Positions 27,501 through 35,648 of a stretch of DNA of 64,000 bases are shown one piece after another (the stretch's first letter is position 1; each line of letters starts with the position of its first letter). A program made the translations under genes and the position numbers. The stretch is from Butyricimonas paravirosa. Lineage in GTDB: Bacteria > Bacteroidota > Bacteroidia > Bacteroidales > Marinifilaceae. The stretch lies in NCBI RefSeq assembly GCF_032878955.1, contig NZ_CP043839.1, positions 2,108,001 through 2,172,000 of the forward strand, given 5' to 3'. The notes beneath the pieces were generated by a model. The model saw only the letters and a list, made by a program, of their open reading frames with translations. It ran no database searches and had not been told where the DNA came from.

Positions 27501-28145
27501 TTATGGGCTTACAAATACGCAGGAATTCATAATGTAGGAACCGCAGAATCTCCGGATTGGCAACCCATGGTGCAAGGTCCAGACGAAGACACCCTTTTCG
27601 CTTTTGCAGACGGATTTCCCAAAGGAGATGCCACAACCTACATGCTAGACATGGGCACGAAAGTAGCACCCTACACGCTAGGATTTACCAATCAATTCAA
27701 GATTTACAATTTTGATTTTTCCTTTATCATCACGGGCAAATTCGGCCATGTATTCAACCATCATTCGTTTAACTACCCGGATGTCAGCGCAAAGGCATTA
27801 CCCAACGCCAGATATTCAGAAGTTCTGAATTGTGATCCGATGAAGATGTTACCGTTACCCCAAAACGACGTGGAAAAGACGTATAGCACATGGTTTCCCA
27901 TGTACAAGAGCCTGGACTATCTAGCAGATAAGGCGAATCACGTTCGTCTACAGGAAATCAACCTGACCTACCATGTACCGGCTAAATTATTAGCAAAAAT
28001 CGGTATTTCCTCTTTACGTCTCTACGCTCAAGCTAACAACTTGTTCGTGATTACTAATAACAAATATGATGAGGACCCGGAAACACCATTAGGGACTTAT
28101 CGTTTGCAGCCTCAATACACTTTTGGATTTAAGTTAGATTTCTAA
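24597..28145 (+). CDS. SusC/RagA-type TonB-dependent receptor with STN domain, locus 3
   Basis: Outer-membrane importer of 1182 residues. The N-terminus carries an extended signal region (cleavage probably after TNAQ at 41-44), then STN (about 46-118, LSLSLTNATLPEIFEEISRQTGYHF), carboxypeptidase-regulatory-like domain with PLPGVTVLIKGTTQG (145-160), plug starting EVVVTGYSSLPKERATGS, the SusC motif LKDAAAASIWGARAANGV, and a barrel ending YTFGFKLDF. An alternative start at MIKKICVMMK (residue 15) would give a more normal signal peptide. SusD follows 11 nt later. Substrate unknown. Confidence 0.97.
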   Translation: MKKNQEFDVGRSSSMIKKICVMMKLVVCLLTLGFSTVMGSTNAQVKLSLSLTNATLPEIFEEISRQTGYHFAYSDNLLEKQQRITISFNQTDLDVVLQTCLKETGLGYRVEDKIVMISSKFALPQEQDTKREIRGMVRDKEGLPLPGVTVLIKGTTQGVATHHDGTFGFMLPQKGKTTLVFSFVGMQTQEVVVDEKDKLIEITLEAASEDLQEVVVTGYSSLPKERATGSINVISKKQLDKPTTNFASRLIGTTAGLASTLDSEGNPTFEIRGQTSLYANAQPLLVVDGFPVEGGFNSINPNDVESVTILKDAAAASIWGARAANGVIVVTTKKAEAGNRLKVELSGFVKFSPKLDLNYVNPLASSSETIDYEQMAFDRWSTTQNNGNLQRDYYMAYSQGLTALNEYRLGNITEIEKNDILNALRKNDNRGQIKHHMLVVPLSQQYNLTVSSASQRSSNIFSFMFSDHQSQFKNTDSQEYMLNYRNFAKITKWMDFSLSGMLHYSKDNNNGCSLATIQALSPYDMLIDENGDYLNVINDYYQPIIENQVPVEKFPYSDWSYNPLSEMDNRDLTTQKLNIRLQAGITLQLLKGLSYDAKVQYEILQDESRNLYKEGSYYVRNLVNTSSTWNKTDGTVTPNLMKGDILEERQVRTTGYNFRNQLNFSRRFDKHEIDAIAGTEISNTIIKGTASPTVYGYNDDRLTVGTFPNGTTVKDWMGYNKTFYYTPSYSYLTSRYFSLYGNVAYTFDSKYTLSGSVRTDASNLITDDPKYRYSPFWSIGLRWQLYREKFMTSIEWLDRLTLRVTYGYNGNVDNSTSFRPLISLQSTPDLYTNENVATIVSFGNPTLRWEKVGTLNIGFDYSIFAGKLLGKLDYYRKDGKDLLAKISIPSINGTTSQKFNNAAMQNHGIELEIGTTLAITENIEWQGNLNFAWNRNKITKLFKQNYTSSDLAYGDATSAYVEGKNSQTLWAYKYAGIHNVGTAESPDWQPMVQGPDEDTLFAFADGFPKGDATTYMLDMGTKVAPYTLGFTNQFKIYNFDFSFIITGKFGHVFNHHSFNYPDVSAKALPNARYSEVLNCDPMKMLPLPQNDVEKTYSTWFPMYKSLDYLADKANHVRLQEINLTYHVPAKLLAKIGISSLRLYAQANNLFVITNNKYDEDPETPLGTYRLQPQYTFGFKLDF

Positions 28146-28156
28146 AACAAGAAGCC

Positions 28157-29683
28157 ATGAAAAAAGCAATTGAAATATCAAGAAAAATAGCATCCATCAT
28201 CTGTGGGATCATTCTATTCACCGCTTGTGATGACTTTTTGGACGAATTACCCTCCAAAAGTACACGTCTACCTGTTAGCACGATTGAACAGTTAGATGCT
28301 ATCCTAGCTAAATATACTGATTTTTGCGAAGAACCCAATAAAGCTGCACTATGCGGGCATGATGACTACGGATTTCCTGTCGCATTATATGATGCTCAAC
28401 CGATGTTCTTTCCCGGACCAACCCAAATCCTTCAAAGCTATTTGTGGGACTACGAGAATTTAGCTAATGGAAGTGATGTCTTCTGGGGCGGGGACGGATA
28501 CAATAAATCAGGCGAATACAGTAAGATTTTCCGGGCAAACATGGTACTCTCTTGCTTGAACGATGTTGAAGGTAGTAATGAAGACAAAGCTAGGCTAAAA
28601 GCGGAGGCCCATTTCATTAGAGCTTACAGCCATTGGAATCTTGTAAACACTTATAGTCTACCTTACACGGATGCCACAAAGACTGAACCCGGCATACCTT
28701 TGAAAAGATCTACAAGTTTTGAAGAATCCGCAGGAAGAGGAACTCTTGAAGATACATACAAATTTATCGAATCTGATTTACAAGAGGCCCTTAAATGCAA
28801 AACCACATTAATACAAGATGGTAAATGTAAACATTGGAGAGCCAACACAGCCGGCATTAACGGTTTCATGGCTCGATATTACCTGAACCGTAATGATTAT
28901 ACCAATGCACTAAAGCATGCAAATGATGCTCTAACAGAATACAGTACATTAGTGGATTACAACACTGAAATGGGTGAGGAAGATTCAATGGGTATAGGAA
29001 TTAATTTCCCGACCACGTTCGAATGGGATGCCAATATATATACCAAACGGATTGAATGGAAAGAAACACTTTATATGAAATTCCTGTACTCGACAAATGT
29101 ATCAACTCTATTTTTCCCAAGTGAAGATTTACAGGATTTATATGACACGGAGCATGACCTTCGTTACAAATACCACTTTACTGAAGGAGTGATGGATATG
29201 TACCTTTGCGATTACCCTTATCCGGTATACACATTCTTTTCTATGAACCATATTCCTAGCGGACCAACTACCGCTGAGATGTATTTGATCAAAGCTGAAA
29301 GTCAAGCACGTTTAGGTGATTACACCCAAGCGATAGAGACTGTAAACACATTAAGAGCTAAACGTATGGTTCCCGGTAAATGGGTAAAGCTTCAAGCAAA
29401 TAATCAAACGGAAGCCATCCGTCAAATTTTAGAAGAAAGACGTCGAGAAATGCCATTCTCTCAACGTTGGTTCGACCTTCGTAGGCTAAATAACAACGAA
29501 GACCCTAATGACGACATCGCAGACGTTACCCGAACATTCTACCGCATCAGTTCCACAGCCATCTATGATAAAGAGGAACCAATTATTTATACATTGAAAA
29601 AGAACTCTAGAAAATACGCATTCCCGATCAGAGAGAACGAGATTGAATTATCCAATGGAGCTATGCAACAAAATATTTATTAA
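28157..29683 (+). CDS. SusD/RagB-family outer-membrane lipoprotein, locus 3
   Basis: A 508-residue surface lipoprotein with lipobox FTAC (Cys24), then DDFLDELPSKSTRLP. The SusD fold is supported by ARLKAEAHFIRAYSHWNLVNTYSLPYT, EMYLIKAESQARLGDYTQAIETVNTLRAKRM and the C-terminal signature RQILEERRREMPFSQRWFDLRRLN. It pairs with the SusC encoded 11 nt upstream. The stop is only a few bases before the start of the thioredoxin-fold lipoprotein gene, so translation is probably coupled. Confidence 0.96.
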   Translation: MKKAIEISRKIASIICGIILFTACDDFLDELPSKSTRLPVSTIEQLDAILAKYTDFCEEPNKAALCGHDDYGFPVALYDAQPMFFPGPTQILQSYLWDYENLANGSDVFWGGDGYNKSGEYSKIFRANMVLSCLNDVEGSNEDKARLKAEAHFIRAYSHWNLVNTYSLPYTDATKTEPGIPLKRSTSFEESAGRGTLEDTYKFIESDLQEALKCKTTLIQDGKCKHWRANTAGINGFMARYYLNRNDYTNALKHANDALTEYSTLVDYNTEMGEEDSMGIGINFPTTFEWDANIYTKRIEWKETLYMKFLYSTNVSTLFFPSEDLQDLYDTEHDLRYKYHFTEGVMDMYLCDYPYPVYTFFSMNHIPSGPTTAEMYLIKAESQARLGDYTQAIETVNTLRAKRMVPGKWVKLQANNQTEAIRQILEERRREMPFSQRWFDLRRLNNNEDPNDDIADVTRTFYRISSTAIYDKEEPIIYTLKKNSRKYAFPIRENEIELSNGAMQQNIY

Positions 29684-29693
29684 AACATTAATG

Positions 29694-30800
29694 ATGAAAA
29701 ATTTTATAATATACATCGCATTATTCCTTACTTTTGGTTATGCCGGCTGTGGTAAGCCTGCTTGTGTTATACAAGGAAAAATTGAATCAAAATGGAACGG
29801 TAAAACCGTGTATTTACAAATCATTGAAGAAGAAAATATGAGACCGCAGTCCATTGATTCAACCATAATTAATCAAGGAGAATTCAAGTTCGCACAAACC
29901 TCTGTCTCTCCTCAAACCGCCTTATTGAGTATCATCGAACAGGGGAAACCTGCATGGACAACTCAATTCATATTGGAAGAGGGCAATATCAAGATCACTT
30001 CTGACAGTCAGGGGAACACGCTAATTGCAGGAACTCCTAACAACGAACTCTTGCAACAGCATTTCAATCGCTGGTATATTCCCTACAACAAAATGAGGCA
30101 ATCTTCCGAAGAAATGTACCGTTTGGAACAAGCCGGACAACTAACACGTAACACGCTAGATTCCCTAGACAAAAATAGTCAAAGTTATATGCGAGAAATG
30201 CGACTACTTTCGCTAGAATTTGTCAAAGAAAACATTAATAATCCGGCAGGTAAAAGTTTACTCATGGAAATTATGGGACTACCGGATCGCTTACTCGTCG
30301 ATGTGGTTGAAAAAGCCGATTCAATAAGCCTCCGCCATCCCCTTATGCAACAGATTTCCAAACGGATAAACACGTACAAAGCCGTAGCTGTAGGCAAGAT
30401 ATTCCAAGATGTGATTGCAGTAAACATGCAAGACCAACCTAGCCGTTTATCCGATTATGCAGGTAAAGGTAAATATGTGCTAATTGATTTTTGGGCATCA
30501 TGGTGTAAACCATGCTGTATTGAAATGCCGGAACTAAAACAACTATATCATCAATACAAGGAGAAGGGTTTGGAGATTGTCAGCATATCTATTGATCAAG
30601 ACAAAGATGCCTGGCAAAAAAAGATCAAGGAGCTACAAATGAATTGGCCACAAATGATCGATGAAAATAAAGAAGCATCTAAAACATACGTGGTAGGAGC
30701 AATTCCTCACACGATATTACTGGATCCAACAGGAGGCATCCTTGCAAAAGACCTAAGAGGAAAAGAATTAGAAGAAAAGATTGCTCAATATTTAAAATAA
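29694..30800 (+). CDS. TlpA-like thioredoxin-fold lipoprotein with DUF4369-type N-terminus
   Basis: A 368-residue lipoprotein starting MKNFIIYIALF with lipobox YAGC (Cys19). The start at 29694 is preferred over an upstream in-frame ATG at 29643, which would overlap susD and hide the signal peptide. The N-terminal part (about 25-110) is a DUF4369-type beta domain (QGKIESKWNGKTVYLQIIEEE), followed by a helical spacer and a C-terminal AhpC/TlpA thioredoxin domain with active site WCKPCC in FWASWCKPCCIEMPELK and the cis-Pro segment GAIPHTILLDP. It should be a thiol-disulfide reductase anchored to a membrane, facing the periplasm. It sits in a SusCD operon next to a second, longer homologue. Confidence 0.93.
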   Translation: MKNFIIYIALFLTFGYAGCGKPACVIQGKIESKWNGKTVYLQIIEEENMRPQSIDSTIINQGEFKFAQTSVSPQTALLSIIEQGKPAWTTQFILEEGNIKITSDSQGNTLIAGTPNNELLQQHFNRWYIPYNKMRQSSEEMYRLEQAGQLTRNTLDSLDKNSQSYMREMRLLSLEFVKENINNPAGKSLLMEIMGLPDRLLVDVVEKADSISLRHPLMQQISKRINTYKAVAVGKIFQDVIAVNMQDQPSRLSDYAGKGKYVLIDFWASWCKPCCIEMPELKQLYHQYKEKGLEIVSISIDQDKDAWQKKIKELQMNWPQMIDENKEASKTYVVGAIPHTILLDPTGGILAKDLRGKELEEKIAQYLK

Positions 30801-30818
30801 CAGATTTCTTTACATATC

Positions 30819-32165
30819 ATGAAAAAATATATTATTCTGTTCATACTATTCAGTGGAATAGTTAACACGATTCACGCACAAATAAAAATCCAAGGTACAG
30901 TCAAACAGCATGAAGATGAAAATATATATCTGTCCTATTGGGTAGACAGAAAAAAACAGATAGATACCGTACAAATAGAAAAAAATGGAAAATTTATCTA
31001 TCAAAACGAACAATATATACCCGAAATTTTATCTATAGCAGGCGAGGAAATGCCTCTTTACCTACAACCCGGAGATGAAATCAACATGACCGTTAATATG
31101 CAAAAAGATGGTGTAAAACGAATCATTTTCAAAGGAGATCGTGCCGCTGAAAATAATTACCAGTATGCCTTCTCTCAACTCGGTCAGTTACGAAAGTGGC
31201 TAACATCTGTCGAAAATATTCCTTTCAAAGCATACCAAGTCAAAATAAAAGAAAATGTGAGTGTTGCCGAAGAAAGACTAAAAAGAGTTTCTGATGAGAA
31301 ATTAAGAAAGACATGGACTCAACTACAAAACGTCGTACCTCTGTATCTCGGATTAGACTACTATCAAACCAATCAAGCCAAAGCTAACACAGATCAAGAT
31401 TTTATAACTTTCATCCAAAGCATTGACCTGACGGACTCTTGTAAAGCTGACTACAACGTAATTTCCGGAGTTATTCACTGGTATATGGACAAAAGCAACA
31501 ATTCCAATACAGGCAACACATCAATCCATTATCTAGAGACAATTGAAAATGTGATCTCGGATCAATCAACCAGAAATAGACATACCACAGAATACATGGA
31601 ATTACAACTGAAAGGAGCAAAAAATCCTAATATTCAAGAGATTTTCGATAAATACAAAGCTATTTGTACAGACACGGCTTTAGTTGCTGGTTGTCAAAAA
31701 AAATTGGACGTGTATCTAAATTATTTTAAAATTCGTAATGGAGTAATGGCTCCCGATTTTGAAATGATTGGTATTGATGGTCAAAAAGTTCGCCTATCAG
31801 ATTTCAAAGGGAAAATGGTTTACATTGACGTATGGGCTACTTGGTGCGCACCTTGCAAAGCAGAAATTCCTCATGTAGCTACTTTACACGAACAATTTAA
31901 AGATGATAACAGGATTGAATTTATTAGTATATCAGTTGACACAAAGACAAAAGTTTGGAAAAAAATGGTCGAAGAAAAGGACCTTGCATGGCAACAATTT
32001 ATTGTAGAGGGAGGAACCGATTCCTTTTTCTATAAAGAATATGCCATCGAATTTATTCCTCGTTTCATGCTAATAGACAAAAACGGAAAAATTGTAGAGG
32101 TTAATTACATGAAACCATCCACTCTGGGCTGTGCTGACAACCTAAAATCTCTCTTAAACAAATAA
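30819..32165 (+). CDS. TlpA-like thioredoxin-fold exported protein, second copy
   Basis: A 448-residue exported protein with a signal peptide (about 1-20, ending IHAQ) rather than a lipobox. The N-terminal beta domain (IKIQGTVKQHEDENIYLSYWVDRKK) and a long helical middle lead to a C-terminal TlpA domain: PDFEMIGIDGQKVRLSDFKG, active site WCAPC in WATWCAPCKAEIPHV, and IEFIPRFMLIDKNG. It follows the lipoprotein homologue by 18 nt and closes locus 3. The two may act as a membrane-anchored and a soluble thiol-redox pair. Many SusCD operons of Bacteroidetes carry such genes; the exact role is not established. Confidence 0.93.
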   Translation: MKKYIILFILFSGIVNTIHAQIKIQGTVKQHEDENIYLSYWVDRKKQIDTVQIEKNGKFIYQNEQYIPEILSIAGEEMPLYLQPGDEINMTVNMQKDGVKRIIFKGDRAAENNYQYAFSQLGQLRKWLTSVENIPFKAYQVKIKENVSVAEERLKRVSDEKLRKTWTQLQNVVPLYLGLDYYQTNQAKANTDQDFITFIQSIDLTDSCKADYNVISGVIHWYMDKSNNSNTGNTSIHYLETIENVISDQSTRNRHTTEYMELQLKGAKNPNIQEIFDKYKAICTDTALVAGCQKKLDVYLNYFKIRNGVMAPDFEMIGIDGQKVRLSDFKGKMVYIDVWATWCAPCKAEIPHVATLHEQFKDDNRIEFISISVDTKTKVWKKMVEEKDLAWQQFIVEGGTDSFFYKEYAIEFIPRFMLIDKNGKIVEVNYMKPSTLGCADNLKSLLNK

Positions 32166-32301
32166 AATACAATTAATCTCAAAAACAGTTTCGATTTAAT
32201 CTGATGGCTTCAATCATTCTATATTTTGATTCTCAATACTTACAAATTTATTTTTCGTCAAACCAACAATTAAATCGAAACTATTTTCATTTCTATTTTT
32301 T

Positions 32302-32336
32302 CAAAAAAAGCCGGACCGATTACCAGCCCGACTTTT
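32302..32336 (-). terminator. Terminator of the CysQ-M18 fusion gene
   Basis: On the minus strand AAAAGTCGG pairs with CCGGCTTTT (with one G-U) and runs into a stretch of T's, just past the stop at 32356. On the plus strand the same arms have one mismatch, so it is mainly a minus-strand terminator but may also slow locus 3 transcripts. Confidence 0.75.
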
Positions 32337-32355
32337 CCTTCAAATAACAACAATT

Positions 32356-34545
32356 TTAAATATTATAAAACGTGGTGAAAGCTTTTATCACGTAAGCATG
32401 GTCCAAAACCCCGCCCGTTTCCCGAACGGAATGCATTGCCCACATGGGATTACCGATATCCACTCCACGCATTTCCATTTGCGATAATAATATATTTCCC
32501 AAAGTTGAACCTCCTGCCATATCTGAATGGTTTACAAATTCCTGACAAGGTACCCCCGCCATCTTGCAAATCGTCTTAAACACGGCAGCAGAATCCCCAT
32601 CCGTGATGTATTTCTGATTCGCATTGATCTTGATTACTGGACCACCATTTATTACCGGGTGATTCGTAGGATCATGTTTCTCCACGTAGTTCGGGTGAAG
32701 AGCATGGGCCATATCCGCAGAAATCATGAACGAATTATGAATTGCTCGATACAAATCTTCTGGTTTACCTCCCAAGCCAAAAACGATACGTTCAACAATC
32801 GTTCTCAAAATCGGAGAACCAGCACCCTGTTTCGTTCCACTTCCCACTTCTTCATTATCAAAAATAGCAAGGATTTTTGTCTTACGACATTTCTCTGAAG
32901 CCACGAATGCTTTTAACCCGGCATGAGCCATGGCTAAATCATCCAGCTTGCCACTTGAAATGAATTCCTCGTTCGCCCCGAACAAACAGCCTTTCTCGTA
33001 TTCATATAGAGTTAAGTCAAAATCAAGTATGTCTTCCTGACTTACACCCATCTCTTCCGCAATAAGTTTAACCAAGTAATTATCTTTTTCGAAAGTCTCA
33101 TTTATCATGGCAATCACGGGAAGCATATCCTTCTGCTTGCTCAATGGGTTTCCCTGATCGTTCACGGCACGGTTAAAATGGATGGCAATGTGAGGAATAA
33201 CCATTAATGGACGCTTGAAATTCACGAACTGAGTCGCAGGTTTCAACGGATTCAAACTACGCAACATGACCCGTCCAGCCATGGACAATGGCCTATCAAA
33301 CCACGTGTACATAATGGGCCCACCATACACTTCCGTGTTTAACTTCAAATATTTCCCGGCAACAGGCATTGCTGCATTCGGTTTGATTTTAAACGTCGGA
33401 GAATCACTGTGGGCACAAATAATCTTGAACCCTTCTTCAGCGATCTCCCCGCTACCTATCTCGAAAGCAAAAAGGGAAGAGTGATTTTTCGTCACGAAAT
33501 ATTTACCTCCTTTTTCTATTTGCCATGCTTCACCAGAGAAAAGTTGCTTATAACCATTACCAAGTAATTCTTTTTTGGCATTTGCCACAGCATGAAAGTT
33601 CGTCGGACTCTCATGTATAAACTCGACTAATTCTTTCGCGTATTGTTTTTCCATTATATCTTGTTTTTTTATTTCATTTCTTCGAGCCCCAAGATAATCA
33701 TTTTTTACCACACTTTTTGCCTTGAAATCTAAAAAAGTCTTGTTTCCTTCTTTAATTTCGTCGTAAACACGTTTACCAAACATAACAAAGGGAGGGCTTA
33801 TCATATTCTGTTTATTATACCGAACCTCCCCTCCTGTCTCCGCATTTACCACACAACCACCAGTTGCTTCAACAAGCACTTGTCCTGCAGCAACATCCCA
33901 TTCCGAACATTTCCCGAATTTAGGACATATATCCACCTCTCCTTTAGCAAGAAGGCAATGTTTTGATGATGCTCCTAACGGGACAAGTTCAACATCATGG
34001 CCCAGAGATTTCAAATAATCGACATACCGTAGTTCCCATTCTGTTATATGAAAACGGCTGACAGCCACTCTCAACTTTGAACTTTTTTCCCCGATTCCCG
34101 ACAATGCTTCTTCCTTTCCTTTTTTTACTATTCCTTTCTCCCCGCTTGCAAAAGCCCATAAAATCTCACCATCACACACGCTATTAATCATCCCGAATAC
34201 GGGTTTTCCCTTTTCGACAAGAGCAATATTAATACAAAAACGCCCATTCCGATATATAAATTCCTTTGTACCATCCAGAGGATCAATAATCCAAGCATAC
34301 ACCCATTTCTCTCTTTCTTCATAAACCGGTAATGACGCCTCTTCGCTAATCACCGGAATCTCCGGATATAACTTTTTCAAAGCACTTGTAATATACTCAC
34401 TCGAAATTTTATCCGCTTCTGTCACGGGTGTATTATCTCCCTTTAGCTCTACATTAAAATTTCTCTTATCATACACCTCTTTTATCAACACTCCCGCTTG
34501 TTCAATAATACACTGAATATCTGACACTTTTATCCTATCTACCAT
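32356..34545 (-). CDS. In-frame fusion of CysQ-type phosphatase and M18 family aminopeptidase
   Basis: One 729-residue reading frame holds two unrelated enzymes. Residues about 1-265 are a CysQ-type 3'(2'),5'-bisphosphate nucleotidase of the inositol-phosphatase fold: TEADKISSEYI, ISEEASLP, DPLDGT and EWDVAAG supply the metal and phosphate ligands. Residues 298-729, starting at an internal ATG (33654), are a complete M18 aminopeptidase: AHSDSPTFKIKPN, GKLDDLAM, DNEEVGSGTKQGAGS and HSDMAGGSTLG carry the zinc ligands. The linker (about 270-297, FLDFKAKSVVKNDYLGARRNEIKKQDI) is encoded by AT-rich DNA that looks like a former intergenic region with a leader before MEKQYAKEL. Both halves look functional. 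Either a true fusion, or two genes whose separating stop was lost, with M18 possibly also started internally. Confidence 0.93.
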   Translation of the reverse strand: MVDRIKVSDIQCIIEQAGVLIKEVYDKRNFNVELKGDNTPVTEADKISSEYITSALKKLYPEIPVISEEASLPVYEEREKWVYAWIIDPLDGTKEFIYRNGRFCINIALVEKGKPVFGMINSVCDGEILWAFASGEKGIVKKGKEEALSGIGEKSSKLRVAVSRFHITEWELRYVDYLKSLGHDVELVPLGASSKHCLLAKGEVDICPKFGKCSEWDVAAGQVLVEATGGCVVNAETGGEVRYNKQNMISPPFVMFGKRVYDEIKEGNKTFLDFKAKSVVKNDYLGARRNEIKKQDIMEKQYAKELVEFIHESPTNFHAVANAKKELLGNGYKQLFSGEAWQIEKGGKYFVTKNHSSLFAFEIGSGEIAEEGFKIICAHSDSPTFKIKPNAAMPVAGKYLKLNTEVYGGPIMYTWFDRPLSMAGRVMLRSLNPLKPATQFVNFKRPLMVIPHIAIHFNRAVNDQGNPLSKQKDMLPVIAMINETFEKDNYLVKLIAEEMGVSQEDILDFDLTLYEYEKGCLFGANEEFISSGKLDDLAMAHAGLKAFVASEKCRKTKILAIFDNEEVGSGTKQGAGSPILRTIVERIVFGLGGKPEDLYRAIHNSFMISADMAHALHPNYVEKHDPTNHPVINGGPVIKINANQKYITDGDSAAVFKTICKMAGVPCQEFVNHSDMAGGSTLGNILLSQMEMRGVDIGNPMWAMHSVRETGGVLDHAYVIKAFTTFYNI

Positions 34546-34784
34546 AATAATTAATTCATCTTAAACGATTTGTTAAACTTACAAATAAAATTCATTTTAT
34601 AGGCCATACACTAACAAGAAATTAACAAAAATACATCTGCATTCACACGACAAAAATACCATCGTCACTATGAATTAATCAGTTACAATGGAATACAGTT
34701 ATAATCACTCAAAATATAGCTTTAGAGGCACGAGAAGATTAACTAACATTAACCCAATTAATAGCTTTTATTAACAATAAAAAT

Positions 34785-34816
34785 TGGTCTATATACAACA
34801 GGCGCTTTATCTTTGC
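34785..34816 (+). promoter_or_regulatory. Bacteroidetes-type promoter of the candidate short RNA
   Basis: TTG at 34785-34787, spacer of 21 bp, TATCTTTG at 34809-34816: a full match to TTG-(19-21)-TAnnTTTG. Confidence 0.75.
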
Positions 34817-34822
34817 ACCGTC

Positions 34823-34918
34823 TTTAAGAGATTGAAGATTTTTCATAAGTTTGTATGGTTTAGGTTAGTAGTTAGTAATGTAATCTTAAGAGTCGACATT
34901 CCCCGTCGGCTCTTTTGT
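34823..34918 (+). ncRNA. Candidate short RNA or transcribed leader upstream of folB
   Basis: A strong promoter (34785-34816) predicts a start near 34823, and a 10-bp hairpin followed by TTGT predicts an end near 34918, giving about 95 nt with no reading frame. The body is rich in G and T with repeated GGTTAGTA/TTAGTAAT-like words. It could be a stand-alone small RNA or an attenuated leader for folB, which has its own -7 box further down. I do not recognise an Rfam family. Confidence 0.5.
34888..34918 (+). terminator. Terminator hairpin of the candidate short RNA
   Basis: AAGAGTCGAC (34888-34897), loop ATTCCCC, GTCGGCTCTT (34905-34914), one G-U, then TTGTAT. The T-run is short but includes the four T's of TCTTTTG. 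Confidence 0.65.
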
Positions 34919-34969
34919 ATTTAAAGACGAAAGATACTATTATTTTTGCAGAAACAAAAGTTAACAATT

Positions 34970-35323
34970 ATGAATGGAATCATCGAAATTGAAGGAATGG
35001 AATTTTTTGCCTTCCACGGATGTTATGAAACGGAACGTGTCGTGGGAAATAAATTCATGGTTTACGCCCGTATCGAAACAGATTGCAGCAAGGCTGCCCA
35101 AACAGATAACATCGCAGATGCATTAAGTTATCTCACCGCATACGAGATTATCGCCAAAGAAATGATGATTACCTCACACTTGTTGGAACACGTGGCCAAA
35201 AGAATGATCGACGCACTCTATAATGCCTTCCCACAAATTTCTCATGTAACTATCAAGGTTTCAAAACTAAACCCTCCACTAGGAGGAAAAATCGCAGCCA
35301 CGAGTGTTACTTTATCAAAATAA
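34970..35323 (+). CDS. folB: Dihydroneopterin aldolase
   Basis: A 117-residue enzyme that converts 7,8-dihydroneopterin to 6-hydroxymethyl-7,8-dihydropterin and glycolaldehyde in folate synthesis; cytosolic, usually an octamer. Family motifs: EIEGMEFFAFHGCYETERVVGNKF, containing the FxxxHG(C/V)xxxE segment, ADALSYLTAYEII with the conserved Tyr, and LLEHVAKRM followed by VTIKVSKLNPPLGG, where the Lys is the catalytic base. The start at ATG 34970 is chosen because residues before it add nothing to the family and the next upstream in-frame ATG lies inside the promoter. It is monocistronic, followed by tRNA-Cys. Confidence 0.95.
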   Translation: MNGIIEIEGMEFFAFHGCYETERVVGNKFMVYARIETDCSKAAQTDNIADALSYLTAYEIIAKEMMITSHLLEHVAKRMIDALYNAFPQISHVTIKVSKLNPPLGGKIAATSVTLSK

Positions 35324-35337
35324 ATTGTAGCAAGGTA

Positions 35338-35368
35338 TTGCAAAATCCAAAATATCACCTTATCTTTG
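35338..35368 (+). promoter_or_regulatory. Promoter of tRNA-Cys
   Basis: TTG at 35338-35340, 20-bp spacer, TATCTTTG at 35361-35368; the mature tRNA begins 20 nt later. Confidence 0.75.
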
Positions 35369-35387
35369 CCACGCAAAATCGCAATAG

Positions 35388-35458
35388 GGTCGGTTGGCCG
35401 AGCGGTTAGGCAGCGGTCTGCAAAACCGTGTACAGCAGTTCAAATCTGCTACCGACCT
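35388..35458 (+). tRNA. tRNA-Cys (anticodon GCA)
   Basis: A 71-nt cloverleaf. Acceptor GGTCGGT (35388-35394) pairs with ACCGACC (35451-35457), discriminator T73 as expected for tRNA-Cys. D-arm contains GGCCGAGCGGTTAGGCAGC, anticodon arm CGGTCTGCAAAACCG with anticodon GCA, T-arm GCAGTTCAAATCTGC. The CCA end is not encoded. It has its own promoter and terminator. Confidence 0.97.
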
Positions 35459-35462
35459 CAGG

Positions 35463-35494
35463 AAATCAGTCACTTACGAAGTGGCTGATTTTTG
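35463..35494 (+). terminator. Terminator of tRNA-Cys
   Basis: AAATCAGTCACTT (35463-35475), loop ACG, AAGTGGCTGATTT (35479-35491), one G-U, then TT. Strong 13-bp stem. Confidence 0.92.
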
Positions 35495-35648
35495 TTTATG
35501 GAGTGTTTAGGACCCTAATTCTCTTGTAACCATCACCAATACCGTTACCTATTTTCCAGTCTATACATCCAAGAAAATTCTCGAATATACAAACAAAACA
35601 TATTTATTTACGTTCATACTTAACAAAACATTTATAATATTAGCAAGC

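Larger units (their letters stand above)
34546..34969. other. Intergenic region with a candidate short transcript
   Basis: 424 bases without a protein gene. It holds a consensus promoter (34785-34816), a candidate RNA of about 95 nt ended by a hairpin (34888-34914), and a second -7 box (TATTTTTG near 34942-34949) directly before folB. Confidence 0.6.

Noticed and set aside
34546..34969. Riboswitch (for example for folate-type ligands) before folB
   Set aside because: I could not place any known aptamer core in the leader; the promoter-hairpin interpretation is simpler.
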